Assembly: GCA_004352715.1 (NCBI GenBank)
Contig: SCFE01000109.1
Location: forward strand, 234,459-298,458
Length of the DNA: 64,000 nt
From: Hofstenia miamia
Lineage: Eukaryota > Xenacoelomorpha > Acoela
Direction: 5' to 3'
Position 1 is the first letter of the stretch, and every line of letters starts with the position of its first letter. The position numbers were made by a program, and so were the translations under genes. Below, in pieces: positions 1 to 11,367 of the stretch. The notes beneath the pieces were generated by a model. It saw nothing but the letters and a program-made list of their open reading frames with translations. It ran no database searches and was not told the DNA's origin.

Positions 1-400
1 GGTTACAATGTACGTCTTTCGAAATTATGGAAAATTAGTTTGTAATATTATGTGTACGTATCCCGAAAGGGGTTGTTATAATAAGGTATATATTAACATG
101 GCGTAATGCAAACAAATGTGATATTATCAAAATGGAATTACTCATCCCAAAAAATGGCCCGTGATATTATCAAAGTGAAATTACTCATACCAAAAAATGG
201 CCCTAACATGTAAATCAATTAAAAGCATTACTAATTGAAATCCATTAGTAGACATACTTAAAAATATCTGACGTCACTGAAAATCCATTAGCAGAGATGT
301 CAAAACATTTGTCAAGTAGAATGACTCATTAATTAACATTTGCAAACACTCCCTTGATATCACAGAGCTCAAGGTCATTTTGTAGAACAGGGCCTCCCTT
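1..400. repeat. Non-coding left edge with 43-bp tandem duplication
   Basis: No gene is recognisable. Positions 118-160 and 161-203 are two adjacent 43-bp copies that differ at a few bases (both start GTGATATTAT and end AATGGCCC). A looser repeat around ATCCATTAG follows near 237 and 280. A full CRE octamer (TGACGTCA) lies at 269-276. Confidence 0.6.
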
Positions 401-720
401 AATATCACTACTTTAAATGCTAGTTTGTATGATGCATAAAAATTTGCTAATGTTGCACAATTTTTTCAATTATATCTACTGAATCTTCCACAGAGTGACT
501 CGAGTGAAATATTATTGTGTCATCAGCGTATTGTGAAATGTCACATGTAAGGTTCTTATTTAAATTATTTAGGTAAATATTAAATAGCAGTGGAACCCAA
601 GATTGTCTCTTGTGGAACACCTTTTTCTAATGAAATCCAATCTCAGAAATGATTATGCAATTTTACCCCCTTGCTTTCTTTTGTATAAAAAACTTGAGAT
701 TAAGTCGATATTACTAGCTG
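400..720 (-). pseudogene. Decayed non-LTR reverse transcriptase fragment
   Basis: Read on the minus strand, the region near 640-610 gives GVPQETILG, the standard RT block before the catalytic motif. After a frameshift it continues as LLFNIYLNNL and then QYADDT (around 520-540), which is the catalytic YADD core. The fragment faces the plus-strand RT that begins near 750, so two retroelement remnants lie head to head. Frameshifts and short length show it is dead. The YADD context fits CR1/Jockey-type elements; the exact clade cannot be set by eye. Confidence 0.7.
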
Positions 721-749
721 AAAAATTCAACTTTTTAATTTTAGAATTT

Positions 750-2572
750 TAGATGTCTGCTGTGCTGAAAATGATGAAGTTCAATGGGAAGACTATTACA
801 AGTTATAGAGAAATTTGCAATGCTTTTAATGAGGTTTTTCAAAATCTAGGAAAGTATGAAGGGAAAAAATTTCCCTGTAAATCTAAACTTCTCTTTCAAA
901 TATGTTACAAGTTGTGAAAGTTCTTTTATAAGAGTTTAAAAAATAAATCTATGGGACTTTCAAACGGATAAACTTGGTTTCTAAAAGATACATGTGCATT
1001 TACTTCGGAGCTTGTTTGTTACATTATAAAAACTTGAATAAAACTATTTTCCCTGAAAACTTAAAAATGGCCTAGATGGCTCGTTTAAAAAAGGTGATCC
1101 CGAAAACTGTTTAAATTATAGACCAATTTCTGTAACATCACAGATTAATAAGATTTTTGGACGTTTATTAGCAAACCAACTTAACGAGCACATGAATAAA
1201 TATAATCTTTACTCTAACACACAATATGGTTTACCGAAAGGCAAGTCTACTAACAATGCTTTATTTGCTACTGAAAAATGGAGGAAAAATACTGATAATA
1301 GAGAATATACAGTCATTGCATGTCTAGATCTTTCTAAAGCGTTTGATTCCATCGATCATTTTATTTTACTTTCAAAACTTAAGCAATTACAGTTTTCTAC
1401 CCAAAGCTTAGCACTTTTATCAAATTATTTATGTAATCAAAAACAACGAGTTAAACTTAATGAGACATTTTCAAATTTGATTGAAGTCAAAAGAGGTGCT
1501 CTACAGGGAAAATATTAGGTCCTTTGCTTTTCAATGTACATGTTTATGTAATTACACTAATTGTCATGTTATTCAATACGCTGATGACAATGCTATTCGA
1601 TTGAAAATGCAATCATAAAAATTGAAGATGACTGTGCTCAATTATCTCACTATTTTGCCTCACTGAAATTGCGTGCTAATCCTGCCAAAACTCAATTCTG
1701 TAATATAAAATCAAAAGCTAATTTCAAAAATTGTTCTCAACAAAAGTTTAATGGCGCCCAAATAGACCAAGTGGATAAATATAAATACTTGAGAATTACA
1801 TTTGACTCATTACTTACCTTTCAAAAGCAATTTAATATAATCATTGAACGAATGGCTATTTCAATTAAAGAAATTAGCAAAATATCTCGGCAGTTACGTA
1901 CAAAAGCTAAAATTCAGTTAATCCATGCTATAGTTTTAAGTCATTTTAATTATAGCAATGTACTTTATACGGATGTAAATGAAAATTTCTTAAGGAAAAT
2001 GAATACACAGGCAAGATAGTCAATTAAGTTAGTAACGAACAACTCCTCTGATAAATAATAAATACAAAAACTTCAGTAAACATTTCTTAAATCCTCAATG
2101 CCTAATTCAGATAAATGTATTTACAACACTGTATAAGATCGTAAACAACATCAACCCCTCTGATAAAATAAATTTCCCTAATCTCGGTAAAATCACACAC
2201 CTAAATACACGCACTCTAAATATTAAACCAATTCTTTGTAAAAAGAAAATAATGAGAAATTCATTAATTCCTCTAAAATTTTGCATTCATTCACCTAGAG
2301 AATTAGTTACTGAATAACTTAGATATTCAAAAACAATGTCAAACGATATGACAATAATTCTAGAAAAGAAATAATTGAATTCCAATGTAGGATTTCAAAT
2401 TTTACAACCAACATTATTCAAATACCAGAATTTAAAACGCCATAGCCCAATGATGCAATTTTCTATTTTGTATTGTTTTTTGTAATTTATTGACATTTTC
2501 AGAGTTGCTATCAGCATAATTATATATTGTCAAAGTAATTTCTGAATAAAGATTTCTTATTCTTCTTCTTAG
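750..2572 (+). pseudogene. Non-LTR retrotransposon RT region, CR1/Jockey-like, copy 1
   Basis: This is a 5'-truncated retroelement. Near 770-870 it resembles the linker between endonuclease and RT (SYREICNAFNEVF). From about 1085 it reads FKKGDPENCLNYRPIS, then an open stretch 1192-1518 with LDLSKAFDSIDH, the first RT aspartate motif. A frameshift near 1510 breaks the following block; QYADDN (about 1567-1585) in another frame is the catalytic core. The 1669-2019 stretch is the RT thumb region (KYKYLRITFDS). The copy ends with a GAATAAAG signal and a TTCTT-rich tail near 2545-2572, typical of a non-LTR 3' end. It is inactive. Confidence 0.8.
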
Positions 2573-3080
2573 CTTTAATAAGAATAATTAATACAAAAAA
2601 TTTCAAACCTATTTCTACATTAACAATGTTACATTCATATAAATGTCCTAACGACATTCTTCAAAATAATTAATAATACTTTTCCTATACAACAAAAATG
2701 ACTCTTATCCAAAAGAATAATTATCAAACAAAACAAAGGAACACATTTAATTGAACCAATTACGCATAAAAAGCAAATTATGAAAAACTTTCCTTAACAC
2801 ACTTTAAAAATATATTGAATGAATTACCAAAATACATCAAACACTTATTTCAAAAAACCAAGATTGATTTTAAAAAATACTTTTGCACCTTTAACATAAA
2901 AAGACTGAAATAACGAGGTTATACATTTTACAATACTGTTTTTTTACTAATAGAAACTAATATCGTCATAACCCAAGTTAATTACATTATTATTTGCAAA
3001 TATATCTTGTTTTTTATATTATTTTGTTTGTATTTGTTTTCTTGACGCTCTCAGAATTATCAGTATTTTTATTATTGTTC
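2573..3080 (+). pseudogene. 3' fragment of a related non-LTR element
   Basis: Weak coding similarity to the C-terminal end of copy 1 is visible: an IEPITHKKQIMKN-like stretch near 2750, then LNELPKYIK near 2820. These match the order of motifs before the stop in the neighbouring copies. A T-rich 3' UTR with a GACGCTCTCAGAATT-like segment follows. It directly abuts the endonuclease-bearing copy that starts near 3095. Confidence 0.45.
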
Positions 3081-3094
3081 AAACAATTTAGGAG

Positions 3095-4786
3095 TATAGA
3101 TTGATCTTACGAAGAGATAGAAGACAAGATTTAAGACATAAAACTAGAGGTGGTGGTGTTTTACTAAATATACCACGCAAATTCAAACCAATAATCAGAG
3201 ATGATATTTCTGAAAATGATTCTGAATTTGATAGCTTATGGGTTCAATTTAATATATGTGGAGTCTGTTATTTGATCAATATAAGTTATTGTAGTAAGAA
3301 ACAATCATTTCAAGCTTTTGAAGAAAATTTATACAAAGAAATTTGCATTGCAAATCAAACAACAAACTTAGTTATTATTATGGGTGATTATAACCAAAAT
3401 TATTTATGTGAAATTGAAAAAAGGAAAATTAACGATTTAATTGATGTCTTTAATATGGAAGTTCTGAATAAAAATATACCAACGCATATAAACTTTGTTA
3501 AGTCGTCTTTGATTGATTATATCATTACTGACATCTCAAGCATTAAGACTTATGAAGTTTTTGTTACAGATTTTTTCATATCAGACCATTTACTGACATG
3601 TGCAATATTGGATAACATAATGACTCAAACAGATTCACTGATATATTCCACTAAAAGATTTTATTCAAAGAAATTCTTTAACAACAAAAATTTTTTGAAG
3701 GAATTGATCAACTTAAATTGGAATGATTATTACTTTGGCACAACAGTGGATCAAAAAATGATATTTATAATTGATAATTTAACAAGTATTTATCATAAGC
3801 TTTGTCCTATTATAAAGATTCAAAAACACAACGTAAAGAATAGTAACAAAACGTGGAAGATATGGATATCTAAAGAAACGAAAGAATGCATTAGAAAAAA
3901 GCATAAGGCATATGCAATTTTTTGTCAAAACAGATCGAAAGCCAACTATGATCATTATAAAACATTAAGAAATAAAGCCTCAACAAAATGTAATTTTGAT
4001 CTACAAGCTTTTTTACAAAAATCTTTTAATGAAAAAAAATCTATTAAACAAAAGTGGTCATTTATTTCGAATTTTTTAAATTTTAAAGAAGAAAATGAAA
4101 TTCCTTATATAATAAATGATGATGGTGAATATATTACAAATGACAAAGAAATTAGTAATATTTTAAATGAAAGATTTGTGAAACTAGGAATGAATGACAA
4201 CCTAAATACAAAGTTCAAACATTTATATCATAAGCATCGCAATATTAGAAAACATGATGATCCCTATAAACCAAGATTTATTACATTAGTAGAATTTTAC
4301 AAAGAAACAAAGAAAATTAATTGGAACAAAGCGAAAGGTCATTGTGAATTTCCTCCTTGGTTTTTGAAAGGTGCCTTGTGTATTTTATTGAGACCTTTGT
4401 GTGACTTATTTAATCAATGCTTGGCAGAATCAACTTACCCTGATTACTTAAAAATTGCTAAAGTTACACCAATATATAAAAAGGGAAGAAAAGATCTTGC
4501 AGAAAATTACCGACCAATTTCAGTATTAACAATAATTAATAAAATATTTGAAAAATTATTATTCAACCAAATTAACCTATATGTGGAACAAAATGAGTTA
4601 ATATCAAAAAATCAGTTTGGATTTCAAAAAGATACCTCTACAAATGATGCCTTACTTTATGCTGTTGAAGACTGGAGATCAAAATTAGATAGAAATGCAG
4701 TTTCTCTCAATTGCGAGGCAGCTAATATATTGGCAAACTCTCTAGAGTCATCATCAGATTGGAATAATGTATGCTGCAAATTGTAA
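3095..4786 (+). pseudogene. Non-LTR retrotransposon endonuclease plus N-terminal RT, copy 2
   Basis: One open frame of about 560 codons from 3101, with no ATG at its 5' end, so it is 5'-truncated. The first 170 residues are an apurinic-type (EEP) endonuclease: GDYN near residue 96, SLIDYIITD near 137, and SDHLLTC near 160. A linker follows, then the RT N-terminus: FPPWFLKGAL, TPIYKKGRKD, ENYRPISVL, NQFGF (residues about 420-510). Homology stops near 4705, just before the LDLSKAFD motif, and the last 27 codons are unrelated. The palm is therefore missing and the copy cannot move. The long intact frame makes it the least decayed copy in this cluster. Confidence 0.85.
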
Positions 4787-5406
4787 TAAATTAATTGTGT
4801 GGATTTGAATATTTTTCTTAGTCATTGTAATGTTGATTTTAACAATTATTCCAATAATTTACTTTGAAATGCAATGAAGGCTGTATTATATTAATTTTGT
4901 AAATGTATCGATTTTTTATTATTGCAATATTGATTTAGTGAATTTGGATTTCTAAAAAATTCCTCAACGGAACTAAAAACGGTATAAATACGAATACACC
5001 TTTCTATTTTAATAAAACTAAGCACAATATGATTTCGTACAGCAATACAAACTTCTAAAAAACGGAGAAAAATCACAAATAATGAATGCTCGGCAATTAC
5101 TTATTTAGACCTCTCGAAAACAACCGATTCCATTGATTAGCTATTTTACTACAAATAGTTATATTTCTAGGTTTTTCTTATGACTAGGCTTCATTTCTAG
5201 TTAGATACTTGTCTAATTGCATGCAAGGAATTAATCCTAATGAATCTTTTCAGTTTAGGTTTTTACTAAAAATGGAGTCCCACCAAGGAACAATTCTGGG
5301 CCTTTTACTATTTAACATTTAAATGAAAAATAGATAATATATTAAATGTTGTTGATACTATTCTCACATATTCTTTTATAGATTTAAATGGTTTTAAGAT
5401 CTCTTA
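4787..5406 (+). pseudogene. Further decayed non-LTR RT fragment, copy 3
   Basis: From about 4910 broken frames resemble the RT region that copy 2 already contains (a degraded FGF...S-T-T block). Then LDLSKTTDSID appears near 5106-5138 and QGTILGLLLFNI near 5283-5320, with a frameshift between GVPP and QGT. Because it overlaps in content with the end of copy 2, it is a separate insertion rather than a continuation. No open frame is left. Confidence 0.6.
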
Positions 5407-5690
5407 TTGAAGAACTTGTATGGATTTTTCTGTATTCAAATTTTGGAAATTTGTCTAAGGTTGTTTACAAAATTACATGCGCATGTGGTGAAACATATTG
5501 GACAAACTCCAAGACAATTATGTAGTTGTAGTATAACTCAAGAGCATAAAACATCAGCAGAAGTATCTAATCAATTAAAGATCTGTGATTATCAATTTAG
5601 TTATGAAATATTATGCAACACACGATCAATTTACACTAAAGGTAACAGAATCATATTATATATTACATTTGAAACCAACTTTAAATAAAG
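5407..5690 (+). pseudogene. GIY-YIG endonuclease fragment, Penelope-like element
   Basis: Two overlapping frames together give a GIY-YIG-like core. CACGETY lies near 5478-5498 in one frame; IGQTPRQL, then EHKTSAEVSNQLK and YEILCN, lie in the frame open from 5407 to 5688. C-x-C-G, YIGQT-x-R-x-L and an EH follow-up are the hallmark order of the endonuclease domain at the C-terminus of Penelope-like retroelements. The frameshift inside the first motif shows it is dead. No Penelope RT is visible upstream, so only the 3' end is here. A GIY-YIG domain from another mobile element remains possible. Confidence 0.6.
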
Positions 5691-6394
5691 ACAACATTCT
5701 AAACATTATTTTCAATGAATTTTTAAAATGAATCACATCGATTTCTTTAAAATATATTGCGATAAACTTCAATTTCTGATGATGCAAAATGCTTACCGAA
5801 ATATATTGCTGATTATGTTTCTATTTAAACTGCTAAAATTCCTTAAGAACGAAGAATTATTAAAAATACTTAACTTAAATAATTGGATTTTGTAAATGTA
5901 TAGATAACTTTAAATAATTGTAATAGTAATTTTGATATATTTAATACTCTAATTATGACATACGATGATCTCCATTAAAAAAGTTATTCAAAATACTGTA
6001 TAATAATTTTATATTAAAGTATTGTAAACATTTTCGACCACAATAAATAATCACTTGTAGATAAAGTTTTGATTTAAAACTACATTTTTCTATCTCTACA
6101 GGAATTGCGTGTGATATTATCGTTCCAAGATGCATTGTTTTAAAGGCTTCAAATTGTCAAAAACAGGCAAATGCTCAAATTTTACAAAGTCCGAATTATA
6201 AATTCCAACACTAATAATATTATAAATGGATCGCTTACAAATACTTTTTAAACAAAATAGAAATGTAATTTCGAAGAATTTATAATCATGGAATCCTGCA
6301 TAAACCTAATAATTGTTGATTTAGAATAAATAGCTTAAAAAAATTTTCGATCCACGCAACACATTCAATGGCGATAAAATTAAATCACTGTAGA
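5691..6394. other. Intergenic, no gene recognised
   Basis: AT-rich sequence between the GIY-YIG remnant and the eIF3J polyadenylation signal. The first 150 bases may be the 3' part of the Penelope-like fragment. I see no coding signal; the 60-codon minus-strand open frame at 5953-6135 resembles nothing known. Confidence 0.4.
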
Positions 6395-6400
6395 TTTATT
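6395..6400 (-). terminator. Likely polyadenylation signal of eIF3J
   Basis: AATAAA on the minus strand, about 280 bases after the eIF3J stop codon at 6682. It is the clearest canonical hexamer I found in this stretch; the cleavage site itself cannot be seen. Confidence 0.45.
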
Positions 6401-6681
6401 GGAAGACAAACAACTACAACCAAATATTTACACAATGCAAATTCCTTGGAAATTTACTTAGATTTTCAAAAATATAAATGGTTTTAAAACAGCGAGCATA
6501 ATGCTAGATCACTGTATATTGATGTTAGCGAAAAAGTGGCAGCTTATATACTGTAAACTAGAAATACGAGATTTATCAATTGCTTCTGTCGATTAATCAA
6601 ATGTTTAAATTAAAAGTAAAGATTGATCATTGACAAGAAGTCTGTGAAATAATTTAACATTTTAAAGGCGTCGGTAAGAGT

Positions 6682-9600
6682 TTACATAAAATCATCGTAT
6701 TCATCCCCTAAAAAGCCGTCGTCGTAATCCACTGTACCATCGTCATATCCACCAACGCCCCGATTCAATTGATGACCTCCTTTCTTCTTTTTCTTTTTGC
6801 CAGCGAGTTCCTAAACGTAAAAGAAACTGATTGATATTGAGTGATATAATCAATTGCAACAAATTATGCATAATCATAAATAGCAGACTTGAAATTAAAC
6901 AGTTTGTAGACTGAAAGCCCACTGAAGGAGTGCGAAATTAGAGATGATTGCGGTACAGGTTTTTTAAAATTATTGCCACCGCAGAGAAAAAAACTTCACC
7001 GCTAACCACCGCAATATTCGTTTTTTACCGCAAACCACCACAATAAATGAAATTTTATCGCGGTATACCGCATCAATGGTTGTTTTTATCTTCGTAAGAA
7101 AGGATTAATTTTTTATTTTTTTAAGGCTATTGATTATTCTTAGAAAAGTTTAAGACAATTTATTAGGTGTTTTGTAATTTCGTTCAATTTTAGTGGGGTA
7201 GTATCAAATTGTCAATGAAATATGTAAAAACTACTTTTAATATTTTGTATGTGAAATCTCTTTTTGCTTCAGAAACACTTAGAGATTTTAAATCTTAAAA
7301 CAAAACACGTTATCTGTACAACTTTTATGCCACCGCAAGTTGTTGTAATTCTACCACTAACCACCGCAATTGTGTAAATAGCTACCGCGGTATACGATAC
7401 TATGATACAGTAGGACCGTTATAAATATACGCATGTACTTATAAATCATTCTATGTTTAAACCATGTATTTTACAATATCTACTTTCCAACGAATAATAT
7501 AGGCAAAATTTAAGGTAAAGAAGCATAATCATTAAAAACATCAGCACCTTTTCTTTTTTCAGTTTCTCTGCGGCCATTGTGTGAAGAGTGGATCCTAAGG
7601 TTTTGGTACATTCTGAATCAACTAAACAAAAGTTATAACAAAACCAGTACAGATATTAAGAAAATACATGTATACCTACAATGCAAAAATGAATTTTCAA
7701 TAACTAAATTTACAACAAAAGTAATGTTAGATTTGGCATTTAATTGGGCCAACTGTTTGCTAGAACACTTCCATTTGTATTAACAATACAAAATGATATA
7801 ATAATAAAGAATGAAATTGATGACTACCCTTCTTGATAGTTGTTTAGGATAAATTATCTTTCAAAATGAATTCAAGAACAACAAATTTCATGATATAAGA
7901 CGAAAGCAAATCGATTTGTAAAAATTCGTTTTATTTGAGCAAAAAAAACTTCAGCTTACGTGGAACTGCAAGTTCACGGACAAAACTTTCTACGAATACT
8001 GCATAAAATGGAGAATCCTAAACAACTAATTAACAAGGTGCTGGCAAAGTATCAGCGCAACCCTTAGATCGATGATTTTGTCTTGAAGAGCAAATCGGAA
8101 TTCCTTCCATTCCTCAAGTGTTTTGGGATTATAAGCGTCTAAACCGGAAGTTGGAGTAAGATTAATGCCTAAAGAAAATGGGATGTTATACTTTATAATA
8201 TATAATTTACAAAAGCTACCTGCTCGCCCTTTATTTTACTTTACCTGTACACGCTAGTACCTTTGATATATGTACCACAGAGTTGGAATTGGATTGGGTC
8301 TAAGTTTGGTGGGGCAGGGCCGGATTTTCAACATAGCAATTTGGTATTTGAAATACAAGAAAAAATTCACTTGAAAACTTATACTTTGCAATTGACAAAA
8401 AAAATTATCTTTAAGTTTAACCAGCCCTGCATTGTTGGCTGGTGCAATACTTTTAACATCTAAATTTTGTCTGCTACAAGCAAAGAGCGTTTTTGAAAAT
8501 CCACTTACTTTGTGCTGATGTAAATTGATGTAAGTTGGCGGATAATTTTAGTAATTGAATATATAAAAAGGGATATCTTCCCTAATCGATAAAAAGGACG
8601 ATTACAATCCTGGACATAATTTGTTGTGGCAATACTTATGTTACTAAATTAGTGGTAGTGGTAGGAAGAACTTATGAAACGTGACATGTATGATATCTTG
8701 GCCATAGGCCATAGTATTCAGCAGGGAGGCTTACTTCAAAAAATAGTATTATTACAGTGACTTAATACCAACATTTTTTTTCCGTAAAATATTACATAAA
8801 TAGTTGTAGTAAAAGAATTTAACAAAGTTTTAAATGAAATTGGTGTAAGAACTTGTCAGTTTTTTCAGTGAAACTCCCNAATCCTGGACATAATTTGTTG
8901 TGGCAATACTTATGTTACTATATTAGTGATAGTGGTAGTGGTAGGAAGAAGTTATGAAACGTGACATATATGATATCTTGGCCATAGGCCATAGTATTCA
9001 GCAGGGGTTGCAATATTTTAAGAGGAGGCTTGCTTCAAAAAATAGTATTATTACAGTGACTAAATACCAACATTTTTTCGTAAAATACTACATAAATTGT
9101 TGCAGTAAAAGAATTTAACAACCTTTTAAATGAAATTGGTGTAAGAACTTGTCAATTTTTTCAGTGAAACTCCCTTAGTTTTGTATAACGTGTAAAAATA
9201 CAAATTAAGTTAAACCCAAATTTCATCTTCATATAGAATTAATTTTTAGGGAATGTTTGGATAAAAGAGTAGAAGAATATAAATGATCTTGCTGTGGTTC
9301 CCTTTTCTTAAGGTTTGTTTAGATGCAATCGATTTCTGAGCAAAATTGGCAGTTAAGTTTTGCTATGCCCAGTTAATAATATCTCGAGATTAAAAATAGT
9401 GATAAATCGTTGTTAGTTATGACAAAAATCGCCATTATTTCACTTAACATTACAATACTATAAATGGCAACGTTTTCATATGTTTTCCATAAAATATAAG
9501 CAGTTTTATTTTTAAAAAGAGGACACACCTCATTTACATTGTGCACTCTGATTTTTAATATTTTATTAATTTGTGAGATGAAAACGTTTAACACTTCTTA

Positions 9601-11330
9601 AAAGAAACGTCTGCTCTCGGCCTACAGCTCTGTATGACACGTTTACTGTATCAAGTTCAACAATGCAATTTGAATTTGAACAGAATTGAATTAGCATTTT
9701 TGACGGACAAAAGCGGATATGCACCTAGGAACATGTTGATCAACAAAATATGAAAATTGTCCAATCAAATTAATAGTGTAGTGGTTATGGGCTTCTATGA
9801 GGCAAACGACACTATCATTGATGTAAAGAAAAATAATTTGGGCGGGTCGGGCTTGGGCCGAATAATTGGTATTTTGAAATGGACCGGGCTGAGCTTAGGC
9901 CTAAACTGCATTGGCCCGGGTCGGGCTTGGTTTGGTAAAAAACTCAGCCCAATTCTAACTCTGATGTACCATAATAGCCAGAACTGTACAAAGTTGCAGA
10001 ATTTATTCGTTTTCAATTTAAGCACTAAATATAAACGAACAAAGTATATAACGTATTCCTGATTGAAATATAAACAGCAAGAAAGTGAATCTAATGCGAA
10101 TTTCCACGAATTACAATAAGTTCATTGATATGAGAAGCTAACTAAGAAGCGCACTTGCTAGTAATTGTGCTGCTTGTTTCTACAGGCTGCTCGTTCTGAC
10201 TTATTATGAGTAGCGCGAATGCAATCATCGATAAGAACGGAACATTTATTGAATTACCACGTAATTGAAGAACCACAATAATTAATTAACAACACAACCG
10301 AACCGAATATGTAGAATAAATAAACATCTGTCTCGAAGTTTAATCTGCATTTTTATATAGGGAAAACACGGGTACCATGACCACCCTTGCAATTTTTTCG
10401 GGCTAACTTAGTACATGGAAATATGTCCAAGAATTAGTAAATTTTGTATTCAGATATGTATACTGATGATTATTTCAACAAAGTGATTCTCTTGTAGACA
10501 TTGATGGTTAACTGTAGAACTATAATAAACATGAGCTATTTTGAATGTGTGCTTGTTGAACTGTATTTTAAAAACGGATGTTCTCCTATTATTTAATTCA
10601 GTGTTGATTGCTTATATATGACACCTAAAAATCTGCGTTAATATACATGAGAGAGGGATAGACATTAGACTCCACAGCAGACTGATCCAATTTTCTTTAA
10701 CCGTACCCATATTTATTGTACCCGCGGGCATACCCGTACCCACACAACCTTAATAAAACAGTTTTAGCTACGTGAATCCCAAGGACGTTACAATATATAT
10801 ATATATATATATATTGGTGATTTGTAATAAAGTTTTCACATATATTGGTGCTTTGTAACGCTCACCACATATATTGGTGTTATGTAACCAAATGGTGTTT
10901 TGTACATAGGAAAAAAATTTATATTTTTTCATTTTTATTTTTCGTGATTTTTATTTATATTTGATAATACTTAGTCTCTATTGATATATTGTTATCAATT
11001 TCGTTTGACCTTTATGTTTGCAAAGTGTAAAAAACTGTGCACTAATTCAATTATTTCTTTTAAAATAATTTCTAAAAACTGAGATATTTTTTGTGCATAT
11101 TTTGAATATCAACTGTTATTCAAGCCAAAGTTCCACACTGTACTAAACATATTTTATTTTTAGCTGTATATTAAGTCTTAGTATTGATATTGTAAAAATT
11201 GTCATGTAAAAACTGTTAATGTTGAAAGTAAATGTTACAAAGCATAACTTNCCGTACCCACACAGCCCTAATAAAACAGTTTTAGCTACGTTCAATTGTC
11301 AAGCGGACTTCCGTAAATTCCAGCGACGTT

Positions 11331-11367
<37 letters not shown>

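Noticed and set aside
118-203. CRISPR-like repeat pair
   Set aside because: Two directly adjacent copies without a spacer, in animal nuclear DNA: a plain tandem duplication.
9757-10062. 101-aa plus and 76-aa minus frames
   Set aside because: Both are produced by the GC-rich GGGCTTGGG repeat and have no domain.
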